Shown here: piece after piece, positions 17,309-25,723 of the stretch | Layout of the letters: every line of letters starts with the position of its first letter | How positions within the stretch are numbered: position 1 is the stretch's first letter | From: UBA1952 sp965246785 | GTDB lineage: Bacteria; Bacteroidota; Bacteroidia; Chitinophagales; Chitinophagaceae | DNA length: 64,000 bases | Direction of reading: 5' to 3' | Assembly: GCA_965246785.1 (NCBI GenBank) | Contig: CBDFFM010000001.1 | Location: 149,061-213,060 of the forward strand | Program-made: the position numbers and the translations under genes | The notes under the pieces: generated by a model | Told to the model about the DNA's origin: nothing | What the model saw: the letters and a program-made list of their open reading frames with translations, nothing else | Database searches by the model: none

Positions 17309-17695
17309 TTAAGCGTTGTCGTCGTTGTTGTTCTTACCGTTATCGCTGTTCACGAGGTCGCCTACAAATTGAGCGATGTTAGCGATACGCGCGTGGTTCA
17401 GGCTGTAGTGAATGAACTTGCCTTCACGCTGCGTAATCACGATGTTAGCGCGACGCAGGATAGCGAGGTGTTGAGAAGCAACGCTCTGCTCCAGACGCAG
17501 CTTTACATAGATGTCCGTTACATTCATACGCTTGTGCTCTTCCAGCAGGCGTACAATTTGCTGACGCAGCTTGTGGTTGATGGCGCGCAGCGTCATTGCA
17601 GCAGTCTTTACCGCTACATAATCCAGCTTAATGTTTTCGTTGCTTGTTTCGTCCTTACGGATAACGAGGGTGTTCCCTGTCATGGTTGTTTCCAT
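17309..17695 (-). CDS. ArsR-type winged-helix regulator
   Basis: 128 aa. Winged helix from about residue 30 to 115: LRAINHKLRQQIVRLLEEH, then the recognition helix LEQSVASQHLAILRRANIV, then the wing TQREGKFIHYSLN. No Cys pair for metal sensing (CxC) is present, so it is not a classical metal sensor. The C-terminus is an Asn/Asp-rich tail (NSDNGKNNNDDNA). Start at 17695 or at the ATG at 17683. Stand-alone gene with its own promoter (box at 17784-17791) and a shared terminator. Confidence 0.85.
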   Translation of the reverse strand: METTMTGNTLVIRKDETSNENIKLDYVAVKTAAMTLRAINHKLRQQIVRLLEEHKRMNVTDIYVKLRLEQSVASQHLAILRRANIVITQREGKFIHYSLNHARIANIAQFVGDLVNSDNGKNNNDDNA

Positions 17696-17783
17696 CTGTA
17701 TTAGAATGAAGATTAAATGGTGATTAAAAGAAAAGATTGTTGTTATAAAAGCCTTGCAAACATACGCCTTCTATCTATATCGG

Positions 17784-17791
17784 CAAAGATA
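17784..17791 (-). promoter_or_regulatory. -7 box of the ArsR gene
   Basis: Minus strand TATCTTTG, exact match to TAnnTTTG, 89 bp upstream of the ATG. It predicts a leader of about 80 nt. Confidence 0.5.
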
Positions 17792-17854
17792 TGATAAGGC
17801 ATTGCTGTTAATCGGGCGTTAAATGAAAATCATCCTCCTAACGTCCGCGCATAT

Positions 17855-18520
17855 TTACCTGTCCGCACGGGAAACCGTTGTGTACACTGACTTTAAATAT
17901 TCGGGCTCACAATATGCAATGTCAGCAAAATGATTTATCAAAAAAGATTCATAAGTACCCAATGCCCAAACGGAGATATTCAATAATTGATGCGAGACAA
18001 TCATTTTGCTGGCCAAGCCTCCTAAATCCGGGCCAAAACCCCCAATGATATAAAGTGAAGAATTATTGGAGAAATGCTCAAGTAGCTCCTCAGTTGTAAT
18101 ATGTCGCGGTGAGGCGCGGTATGCACCTTCCGCGGCAATGTAATACTCGCCTGCCCTTGCCGGGAGAATAGCTAATCTGTCTGCCTCATTATCAATGCCT
18201 TGCGCCGCAAGCTCAAGCAGCATCAACTTCAGCCTGCTGTGCAATATGAGCGGCTTATCTGTTACATAGCAATATCCCTTGGCCGTAGCCAGCCCGATGC
18301 GCAGGCCCGTATAAGAGCCTGGGCCATTACATATTGCAATGGCGTCCACATCTTTCAGTCTCATATCAGCGGCTGCAAGCACCTCCTCCACCAATGCATT
18401 AAGTCTGCCGGCATGGTCGCGCTCGCCTTCCGACGATTGTTGGCTGAGCGGCTTGCCGTCCACGGCAAGCATTACAATGGCCGCAGGGCCGGAAGTATCT
18501 ATATGCAGTATGCGCGCCAT
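17855..18520 (-). CDS. tsaB: tRNA N6-threonylcarbamoyladenosine biosynthesis protein TsaB
   Basis: 221 aa from ATG 18520. N-terminal ASKHA-fold signature MARILHIDTSGPAAIVMLAV, then ERDHAGRLNALVEEVL and the family motif IAICNGPGSYTGLRIGLATA (about residues 62-81). TsaB is the non-catalytic partner of TsaD in t6A37 formation on ANN-decoding tRNAs. An upstream open stretch to 18727 runs into ridA antisense and is not used. A TATTTTTG box lies 7 bp before the ATG, so the mRNA may be leaderless. Confidence 0.92.
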   Translation of the reverse strand: MARILHIDTSGPAAIVMLAVDGKPLSQQSSEGERDHAGRLNALVEEVLAAADMRLKDVDAIAICNGPGSYTGLRIGLATAKGYCYVTDKPLILHSRLKLMLLELAAQGIDNEADRLAILPARAGEYYIAAEGAYRASPRHITTEELLEHFSNNSSLYIIGGFGPDLGGLASKMIVSHQLLNISVWALGTYESFLINHFADIAYCEPEYLKSVYTTVSRADR

Positions 18521-18527
18521 TGAAGCG

Positions 18528-18549
18528 CAAAAATAGCCGCCTACATTTG
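18528..18549. promoter_or_regulatory. Divergent -7 boxes of tsaB and ridA
   Basis: On the minus strand TATTTTTG (18535-18528) faces tsaB. On the plus strand TACATTTG (18542-18549) faces ridA. Both match TAnnTTTG and each ends only 7 bp from its start codon. The two start codons are only 36 bp apart. Confidence 0.6.
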
Positions 18550-18556
18550 TCCGGCT

Positions 18557-18949
18557 ATGAATAAAAATATCATCATCACCACCGCAGCTCCCGCACCGAT
18601 TGGCCCCTACAGCCAGGCGGTAATGGCCAACGGCTTCCTCTTTATCTCCGGCCAGATTGCCCTTGACACAGTGGACGGCACGCTTTACATAGAAGACATC
18701 ATCACTGAAACCGACCGCGTAATGCAAAACCTTCGCGGCATTCTCGCGGCGGCAGGCTTAGACTTCTCCAATGTGGTGAAAACCACCATATTCTTGACAG
18801 ATATGGCCCATTTCAGCGAAGTCAACGAGGTATATTCCGTATATTTTGACGATGGCACCGCGCCAGCCCGGGAGACCGTTCAGGTGAGCGCCTTGCCAAA
18901 GGGCGTGAATGTGGAGATTAGCATGATTGCCGTTGCTAATCAGGGATAA
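18557..18949 (+). CDS. ridA: RidA-family reactive intermediate deaminase
   Basis: 130 aa, standard length. Family signatures are APAPIGPYSQAVMANGFLFI (residues 11-30), SGQIALD, and the C-terminal block ARETVQVSALPKGVNVEISM with the conserved Arg that binds the carboxylate. It hydrolyses 2-aminoacrylate and related enamines/imines to keto acids, protecting PLP enzymes. Monocistronic, divergent from tsaB. Confidence 0.93.
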   Translation: MNKNIIITTAAPAPIGPYSQAVMANGFLFISGQIALDTVDGTLYIEDIITETDRVMQNLRGILAAAGLDFSNVVKTTIFLTDMAHFSEVNEVYSVYFDDGTAPARETVQVSALPKGVNVEISMIAVANQG

Positions 18950-18954
18950 AGCCT

Positions 18955-19890
18955 TTATTTCTTTATGGAAGCGGCTTTCTTCTTAAAGTCAAACAGATAG
19001 CCTACCCGGATGCCGGCATTCAGCGTGAGGCCGAAGTCACCGCTGGAGAAGCGCGTGTAGCCGAAGCCGTTAAACGGTGAGTTGTCAATGCTGATGTACA
19101 CCGGCTGCATCCGGTCGTTTTGCACGGTGCGCTCCTGGCTGCGTACGTTGTCAAAGCTGTAGCCGATGGTGCCGTACAGCTCCAGGGAGATGGTATTGTC
19201 CAGAATAAACTGGCGGCCAATACTCAGGTTGGGCTGAATGGCATAGACGGACTTGCGCACCAGCTCCGGTGTGCCGTACACGTCCGTACCTACAAAGTTG
19301 CGCGAGTAGAAGGAGGCGCTGATAGCCGGCTTGATGTAAGAGCCTTGCAGGATGTGGCGCAGGCGTATCTGGCCATTCACATAGTCCGGCAGGCGCAGGA
19401 ATTTTGCGCCTATGCCCAGCCCGATGCCCTGCGCATTGAAAGTGGCTCCTTGTATATAGTTGCCGTTATAGCCGGAGTATTGGAGCTGCTGGTCTTTACC
19501 GAGGCCGATGATATTAAGCTGGTATTCCATGCTGCGGCCCGGCTTTACGGAGTGCTCTAAAAACAGATTGGTGTAGCCCAACAGCGGCGAGAGCACATCC
19601 AGCTTCGCATTCCACTTGTGCTGTCCGGAGTAAACGGCGAAGTCTTTCAGTGGGTTATTAATCATGAATACCTCGCCGTTGCCATACACAATCTTCACCA
19701 CATCCTGCTTATCCAGCGTTACCACCGGGAAAGGGCGGCCAGTAGGCTTGTACTTTATTTCTCCGACGCCCACCTCGGTCACCTCGCCCTCAATGGGCGC
19801 TTTCTGAGTGGTCGTGTAGATTTTATCCTGAGCCGCAGCTATGCCGGCTGCGCCAAGCACAAAGAGAATGGATAGAAGAATGCCTTTCAT
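18955..19890 (-). CDS. Secreted beta-barrel-like protein, unknown
   Basis: 311 aa. Signal peptide MKGILLSILFVLGAAGIAAA. Residues 25-75 form a small beta domain with GEVTEVGVGEIKYKPTGRPF. After that, alternating aromatic/polar strands (SLELYGTIGYSFDNV, GDFGLTLNAGIRVGYLFDF) look like an outer-membrane beta-barrel, with an aromatic residue near the end followed by a Lys tail. Function not recognised. Convergent with ridA. Confidence 0.7.
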   Translation of the reverse strand: MKGILLSILFVLGAAGIAAAQDKIYTTTQKAPIEGEVTEVGVGEIKYKPTGRPFPVVTLDKQDVVKIVYGNGEVFMINNPLKDFAVYSGQHKWNAKLDVLSPLLGYTNLFLEHSVKPGRSMEYQLNIIGLGKDQQLQYSGYNGNYIQGATFNAQGIGLGIGAKFLRLPDYVNGQIRLRHILQGSYIKPAISASFYSRNFVGTDVYGTPELVRKSVYAIQPNLSIGRQFILDNTISLELYGTIGYSFDNVRSQERTVQNDRMQPVYISIDNSPFNGFGYTRFSSGDFGLTLNAGIRVGYLFDFKKKAASIKK

Positions 19891-19971
19891 ACGCAGGGTT
19901 ATTTGTTTTTAGTTGAGCAAATAACGCAAGCTGTATGTGAATAGTATCCCAAACAGTTAGAATAGCCTAAC

Positions 19972-21636
19972 CTAACCCTTCTTCACCTCCTTCGCCCAGG
20001 CATCCTTCAGCCCGACCGTCCGGTTGAAGACCGGCGCATCCGCCTTGCTCGTCGTATCTGCGCAGAAGTAGCCTTTGCGCAGCGCCTGAAAGGCCTGTCC
20101 GGCGGGCACTTCCGTCAGGGCAGGCTCTATGAAGGCCGTGATGGTGTGCAGGGAATTCGGATTCAGATATTCCTTGAAATCGCCTTCCTCATCCGCCGGA
20201 TTCTCCACACGGAAGAGGCGGTCGTACATCCGAACTTCAGCTTGCTTCGCGTGCTGCGCGCTCACCCAGTGAATGGTGCCTTTCACATTGATGCCGCTCG
20301 TGTCGCTTCCGCTGCGGCTTTCCGGGATGTAGCTGCAATGGATTTCCGTCACGTTCCCATCCTCGTCTTTCCTGAAATCTTCGCACCTGATGATGTAAGC
20401 GTTCTTCAAGCGCACCATCAACCCCGGCCCGAGGCGGAAGAATTTCTTTGGCGGGGCTTCCATAAAATCCTCACGCTCTATCCATAATTCCCGGCTGAAG
20501 TGCAGCTTCCGGCTGCCTGCGCTTTCATCTTCGGGATTGTTCTCCGCTTCCAGTTCTTCGGTTTGCCCTTCGGGGAGGTTGGTGATGATGAGCTTCACCG
20601 GGTCAAGCACCATCATGTAGCGATGCGCCGTCTTGTTGAGCTGCTCGCGCACGCAGAATTCCAGTACGCCGAGGTCAACCACATTCTCGCGCTTCGCGAT
20701 GCCCACGGTGTCGCAGAACTGCCGGATGGCGGCGGCCGGGTAGCCCCGCCTCCTCATCCCGGAAATGGTGGGCATCCGCGGGTCGTCCCAGCCTTCCACG
20801 TGGCCTTCGTTGACCAATTGCAGCAGCTTGCGCTTGCTCATTACCGTATAGCTCAGGTTGCGCCGCGCAAACTCGTACTGGTGCGATGGATAGATGCCGA
20901 GCTGCGCTATAAACCAATCGTACAGGGGCCGGTGATGGATGAACTCCAGCGTGCAGATGGAGTGCGTTACGTGCTCAATGCTATCGCTCTGGCCGTGGGC
21001 GAAGTCGTACATCGGATAGACGCACCAGGCATCGCCCGTGCGGTGGTGGTGCGCGTGCTTGATGCGGTAGATGATGGGGTCGCGCAGCAGCAGATTGGGG
21101 TGCGCCATGTCAATCTTCGCGCGCAGCACCTTTTCGCCGTCGGCGTACTTGCCGGCGCGCATTTCCTCAAAAAGACGCCCATTTTCTTCTATGCTTCTGC
21201 CGCGGTGGGGCGAGTCTTTGCCCGGCTCTACCGTGGAGCCTTTGGCGGCCGCAATCTCCTCCGCGCTGCTGTCATCCACATAGGCTTTTCCATCCTCAAT
21301 CAGCTTTACGGCAAAGCCGTAGAGCTTCTCAAAATAATCGGAGGCAAAGAAGCGCGCATCCCACTCAAAGCCCAGCCATTTTATATCCTCCTGAATGCTT
21401 TCCACATACTCCGTTTCCTCCGTGGAGGGGTTGGTATCGTCAAAGCGCAGGTTGCACTTGCCGCCGTACCTCTTGGCAAGGCCGAAGTTGAGCACGATGG
21501 ACGATGCGTGGCCGATGTGGAGGTATCCGTTGGGCTCCGGCGGGAAGCGGGTCTGGATGCCATCGGGGTACCTGCCTTCGGCAAGGTGGCCTTCAATGAT
21601 TTCTTCTAAAAAGTTGAGGGATTTTTCTTCGGTCAT
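19972..21636 (-). CDS. glnS: Glutamine-tRNA ligase
   Basis: 554 aa, usual size. Class I motif HIGH is in PPEPNGYLHIGHASSIVLNF (about residues 32-51) and KMSKS is present as VMSKRKL (near 265). The region MYDFAHGQSDSIEHVTHSIC and the two anticodon-binding beta-barrels are in place. It charges tRNA-Gln directly. The word CACCTTTG lies 7 bp before the ATG, one base off the -7 consensus. Confidence 0.96.
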   Translation of the reverse strand: MTEEKSLNFLEEIIEGHLAEGRYPDGIQTRFPPEPNGYLHIGHASSIVLNFGLAKRYGGKCNLRFDDTNPSTEETEYVESIQEDIKWLGFEWDARFFASDYFEKLYGFAVKLIEDGKAYVDDSSAEEIAAAKGSTVEPGKDSPHRGRSIEENGRLFEEMRAGKYADGEKVLRAKIDMAHPNLLLRDPIIYRIKHAHHHRTGDAWCVYPMYDFAHGQSDSIEHVTHSICTLEFIHHRPLYDWFIAQLGIYPSHQYEFARRNLSYTVMSKRKLLQLVNEGHVEGWDDPRMPTISGMRRRGYPAAAIRQFCDTVGIAKRENVVDLGVLEFCVREQLNKTAHRYMMVLDPVKLIITNLPEGQTEELEAENNPEDESAGSRKLHFSRELWIEREDFMEAPPKKFFRLGPGLMVRLKNAYIIRCEDFRKDEDGNVTEIHCSYIPESRSGSDTSGINVKGTIHWVSAQHAKQAEVRMYDRLFRVENPADEEGDFKEYLNPNSLHTITAFIEPALTEVPAGQAFQALRKGYFCADTTSKADAPVFNRTVGLKDAWAKEVKKG

Positions 21637-21698
21637 GGCTGCGCAAAGGTGACCCGGAATTTTTGGATTAAGGATCCGCCCACCCGCAGTTAAGAGCT

Positions 21699-22145
21699 TT
21701 AGTAATCCCAGCCGCTGCTGCCCGCAAACCCCCGACCAGCTCCGGCAGCCTCATACTCCGGGTAGCGTTTCAGCCCATTCCAGTCGCGGTATTGAGCTTC
21801 GGCCAGTATGCCCTTCATCCGGCCTTTCAGGAGCGCATGTACCCCGTCCGCCGTCTTGTAGCCAGGATGTTGGCTATAGTAATCTCCTAATGCCGATTGA
21901 AGCGCCTCCGTCTGCCGCGTATCTAAGTGGTACAACGTCTGGTAGAGGAGAGTCACCTCGGCGGCGTATAGGTTGTAGCCTTCATTAGCGGCCAATGGCG
22001 CGCGCTCGCCCAATTTGCCGCCAGCCGGCCGGGCCGGCTCCTGCCAAAGCAGCGCCTGCTTCATCGGATTGCGTTTTACAGAGCAGGGCTGCGCAGCACA
22101 GGCCGACGCATACAGTGTAGCCAACACAAATAAGATTGCTTTCAT
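21699..22145 (-). CDS. Small exported protein, unknown
   Basis: 148 aa with signal peptide MKAILFVLATLYASACAAQ. The mature part is helical and Tyr-rich (YNLYAAEVTLLYQTLYHLDT) and ends in GFAGSSGWDY. No known motif. It lies 38 bp downstream of the M28 peptidase gene on the same strand and may be co-transcribed with it. Confidence 0.65.
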   Translation of the reverse strand: MKAILFVLATLYASACAAQPCSVKRNPMKQALLWQEPARPAGGKLGERAPLAANEGYNLYAAEVTLLYQTLYHLDTRQTEALQSALGDYYSQHPGYKTADGVHALLKGRMKGILAEAQYRDWNGLKRYPEYEAAGAGRGFAGSSGWDY

Positions 22146-22183
22146 GACGCAGTGGTTTTAATAAAGGCAAAGAAGCTTGTTGT

Positions 22184-23917
22184 CTAATTCGCAAACACCA
22201 TCTTCCGCGATTCCACCCGCTTCCCGTCTATCGTCAATGAATAGACATAAACGCCCCGTGCTCCATAACCGTGCTTAAACGTTACTTCTGCCACGCCTTT
22301 CCTCAATACAATCGGCAGCCGCTGCACTTCCTTGCCGCTCACCGCATCCGCAATCTGCACATACGCCTCACGGTAAAGCGGCGGTTCCCGCACCAGCACA
22401 CCAACGGTCGTTACCTCGTCAAAAGGGTTCGGCTTGTTCTGCAATAATTCTAAGGCGGGTGATTCCTTTTGTACGGCGCCCACCTTCACCGCCGCCGCCT
22501 GTTCCGCCGAGAAAAGGCTTTCCACACCCAGCGCATCTACGGCGGCTGCGCTTACAATGTAGTTTGCCGCAGGCAAATTGATAAGGTGCGGCCCCGCGCC
22601 GGCGAAGGTGTACACCGAATCCCAGTCATTGGTCGTGGTACGCAGGCCGATGCGGTACGCCGGATAGGCTGTTTGCCCGGTGAATTGCACCGACAGCTTA
22701 TTCACACCGCCATCGGCGAGTGTCAGGCCGGGCATCTTCGGGCCGATGGCCATCATCGCCGCGGCATTGCCGTTAATGACCGCATTCCGCGCCAGGTAAT
22801 TGAAGTCCACAAAGAAGGAATCCAGCTTGCCATCATTGTCCCTGTCCACGCCGAGGATATCTGAGGATGTATGCTGCCGGTCGGTATAGCCCGCGCCGAG
22901 GCTTGCATCGCCGTGCTCATTAGCGGATGTGAAGCGGATGGCCGTCTGTCCGTTCTGCCGGAAGGGGATATGATCGCCGCCGCGGCCCGTGCGGTCTTCG
23001 GGCGTCATGATTTGAATGGCCATGGGCACCTTCACATGGGAAAGGAGCTGCTCCTTATACTCCAGCTTCACATAGCGTGCAAGCTGCTTATGCGGTGAGT
23101 TAAAGCCGCCAAAGGAAAACAGGCGCACATCGGTAGAGTCAATGGCATTCAGGCCGGGGCAGGAAGGCGCCGAGGAAGTCTGCCCGCAAATAATGCCGCC
23201 GATGACATCATTGTTCAGGCAGGCCTTCACCTTAATGCCCTTCTGCACGCAGTAATCGGAGAAGGCCTTGCCGCCGTAAAGGCCCTGCTCCTCGCCAATC
23301 ACAATGAGAAAGACAATCGTCTGCCTGTAAGTATAGCGGCTCATCACCCGTGCCAGCTCCATCACCAGCGCCGTGCCGCTGCCATTGTCTTCCATGCCTT
23401 CGGCAAGACAGGCAGTATCGCAGAGGCCGGCGCAGCGGCTGTCTATGTGGCCTTCTATCACAACGATGGATTTATCCGTCGTGTCCGTGCCGGGAAGCAC
23501 AGCCATGATGTTTCGGTGCTGGCTTTGATTGCAGATGGAGAGGTTGAATTGGAGATAGGAGGGAATCAACCGTCCGCCTTCCCGTGTGGAGAAGTCGGCA
23601 AACTTGCTATAGACCCAGCGCCTTGCCGCGCCGATGCCTGTTATATTACTCACCGTATCGGAGCCTGTATTTCTATTCCCGAACTTTCGCAGCGCATCAA
23701 GGTAAGCATGCAGCGAGTCGGGCGAGACGCGCGCATTGATGCCGCGGCTGATGGTATCGGCGTAGTTAGTGCCGGTGGGCGCGTTGTAAGGTGCGTGGGT
23801 GTAAGCCCCAAGCATGGCTGCCTCGGCGGCGGGACTGGTGCAGATGATAGAAGACTGTGCCGCGCCGTTGCAGGAGCAGCCAAATACGATAAGGAGCAGA
23901 ATGGAAAGTTGCTTCAT
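22184..23917 (-). CDS. M28-family zinc aminopeptidase with T9SS tail
   Basis: 577 aa. Signal peptide with a Cys (LLIVFGCSCNGAAQ). The M28 di-zinc site is visible as GHIDSR (H157, D159), MEDNGSG (D177), the catalytic Glu in VIGEEQGLYGG (E209/E210) and NNDVIGG (D237). A fibronectin-like segment of about 90 residues follows, then a C-terminal sorting domain of about 75 residues that opens LLQNKPNPFDEVTTVGV and ends GVYVYSLTIDGKRVESRKMV. The enzyme should be secreted by the type IX system and trim peptides outside the cell. Confidence 0.88.
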   Translation of the reverse strand: MKQLSILLLIVFGCSCNGAAQSSIICTSPAAEAAMLGAYTHAPYNAPTGTNYADTISRGINARVSPDSLHAYLDALRKFGNRNTGSDTVSNITGIGAARRWVYSKFADFSTREGGRLIPSYLQFNLSICNQSQHRNIMAVLPGTDTTDKSIVVIEGHIDSRCAGLCDTACLAEGMEDNGSGTALVMELARVMSRYTYRQTIVFLIVIGEEQGLYGGKAFSDYCVQKGIKVKACLNNDVIGGIICGQTSSAPSCPGLNAIDSTDVRLFSFGGFNSPHKQLARYVKLEYKEQLLSHVKVPMAIQIMTPEDRTGRGGDHIPFRQNGQTAIRFTSANEHGDASLGAGYTDRQHTSSDILGVDRDNDGKLDSFFVDFNYLARNAVINGNAAAMMAIGPKMPGLTLADGGVNKLSVQFTGQTAYPAYRIGLRTTTNDWDSVYTFAGAGPHLINLPAANYIVSAAAVDALGVESLFSAEQAAAVKVGAVQKESPALELLQNKPNPFDEVTTVGVLVREPPLYREAYVQIADAVSGKEVQRLPIVLRKGVAEVTFKHGYGARGVYVYSLTIDGKRVESRKMVFAN

Positions 23918-24011
23918 AAACGGAGCGCGTTTGGCGCAACAGCAAGTTACATCACACGGCTTATGCGCCTGCGCTGGACGGTTTGAACTTTCACGCGCAA
24001 CTTAGCCGCTG

Positions 24012-25460
24012 ATGCTCCGCCGAGCCGCCGCCTTACTTCGCCGCCTCTTTCAGCTGCTCACCGCGCCGCGTGCGATGCTGTGCTGGCTGGCACTGGCCCT
24101 CCTGCCGTGGCTGTATGCCGTCCGCTATTGCCATCCTTCCAACGATGACTACTTCAACGCCGTCTGGGACGACTTCGGGGCTTATCAGCGGTGGCTGTAC
24201 TTCCACAACACGGGCCGCTACTTTAGCAGCCTGCTGGTGTCGCTCACGCCGCTGCACTGGCACTCCCTGACCGGCTACCGGGCGGCCGCGGTGCTGCTCA
24301 TCATAGCCACGGCGGCAGTAGCCTTCATCGCCCTGCTAAAGCTTTGCGCAGAAGCTGTGCTATGCTCCAAGAGCGTCCGTTATGCCATTGCCGCGGGCGG
24401 CGTGGCGGTGCTTTTCAATGGCATGCCTTCGCCGGAGCAGGGGCTTTACTGGTACACTGGCGCAGCTACGTACACGGTTGGCGCACTGCTCTTTGCCCTC
24501 TTTCTCTTACTCTGCCTGCGGCTGCACCGTGCGGCGGATAGCACGGGCCTTTTTAAGGGCTTTGTCCCGGCAGCGGCTTTACTGCTGTGCGTGACCGGAA
24601 GCAATGAGAGCATCATCCCGCTGCCCATTATCGTTTGCGGGGCGCTGGCTTTTTACTACAAGCGCATAGGAAAGTCTTCCCTTACCCGCTTCTATGCCTG
24701 CCTGCTTATAGTGTGCTGTGCCGGCGCTGCGGCGGCGCTTTTGGCGCCGGGTAACGGCGAGCGGCAGGATACAATACCGCGCAGCCTGCTTGTGGCGCTG
24801 CCTTCGTGGCTGCTCTTTACCAAAGACCTGGCCCTCGGCTGGCTGAAGGAGCCTTTGCTCGGGCTTTATTCCTTAGGCGTGCTCATTGCCGCAAGGCGGG
24901 TAGAGCTGCGTGTTCGGGTGCCGCTGTGGGCCGCCTTCCTCCTGCCGCTGGCCTTGGCTTGCGTAGTGACGCTCCCCGGCTTCTGGGCACTGGGGCGGAT
25001 GCCGCCTTACCGGGTTCAGAATGTGGCTTACTTCTTTTTCCTGCTCCTGTGGGCCTTCTTCCTGCTGCAGCTTGCCGGGCGGATGGGGGCGCTTTGGGAC
25101 GATGCGCGGCCTATTGCACGGCCATTGCGAGGGATGCTGGGCATTGCGGCTTTTGTATGGGCCTTACAGGGATTTACGGTGGATGAGCTGCGCCGAAGCT
25201 CCAATTACTTTCTGCTGGCTAAAAATATGGCGCAGGGTACGCTGCACGCCTTTGACGGGGAGCTGGAAACGCGCTATGCGGTGATGCGTGCTTCTGCGGG
25301 CAGAGATATAGCGCTGCCGCCGCTCCGGTACCGGCAGCACAACACGCTTTACTTCGCCGATATCGGTCCCGATACGGGTGCCTTTCCGAATCCGGCTTAT
25401 GCGAAGTATTGGGGGCTGCGGAGCGTGCGGCTGGATACGGCAGGGGAGGGCACCCGGTGA
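24012..25460 (+). CDS. Multi-spanning membrane protein, GT-C-like
   Basis: 482 aa with about 10-11 hydrophobic helices. After TM1 (MLCWLALALLPWLYAVRYC) comes the acidic luminal motif PSNDDYFNAVWDD, followed by HNTGRYFSSLL. An Asp-Asp pair after the first helix is the usual metal/donor site of lipid-linked-sugar GT-C glycosyltransferases, and the arrangement resembles the DUF6056 group. The C-terminal 70 residues are soluble. It probably acts in cell-surface polysaccharide or glycoprotein synthesis. No glycan cluster is around it, so the substrate is unknown. Confidence 0.65.
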   Translation: MLRRAAALLRRLFQLLTAPRAMLCWLALALLPWLYAVRYCHPSNDDYFNAVWDDFGAYQRWLYFHNTGRYFSSLLVSLTPLHWHSLTGYRAAAVLLIIATAAVAFIALLKLCAEAVLCSKSVRYAIAAGGVAVLFNGMPSPEQGLYWYTGAATYTVGALLFALFLLLCLRLHRAADSTGLFKGFVPAAALLLCVTGSNESIIPLPIIVCGALAFYYKRIGKSSLTRFYACLLIVCCAGAAAALLAPGNGERQDTIPRSLLVALPSWLLFTKDLALGWLKEPLLGLYSLGVLIAARRVELRVRVPLWAAFLLPLALACVVTLPGFWALGRMPPYRVQNVAYFFFLLLWAFFLLQLAGRMGALWDDARPIARPLRGMLGIAAFVWALQGFTVDELRRSSNYFLLAKNMAQGTLHAFDGELETRYAVMRASAGRDIALPPLRYRQHNTLYFADIGPDTGAFPNPAYAKYWGLRSVRLDTAGEGTR

Positions 25461-25723
25461 GGGGGTGTGTAAAGCGGTGGCGCCAGCTGACGGGAATGAA
25501 AAGTGGGAGTATGTCATACTCCAGATGGGGAGGAAACCATAAGGAGATGGGGAGGAGGTATGGAGGAAGCACCTGTAAAGTATGCTCAGGCACTACGATT
25601 TTACAAAGGTTGGCAGGCTGTGGCATTGGCGCAAGAACGCTGCTGCAAAAGGCTGCCCGGCGTTCTTGCGCCGGTGGGGCCGACCGGGGGAATTACTATT
25701 GTGCCGGCGCGGCAGCGGCAGAG
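25461..25723. other. Convergent gap with a long perfect inverted repeat
   Basis: 263 bp between two converging genes. It holds a perfect 13-bp inverted repeat GGCGCAAGAACGC (25628-25640) / GCGTTCTTGCGCC (25660-25672) with a 19-nt loop but no T-run. Short open frames here overlap each other and show no protein-like composition. Confidence 0.6.
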
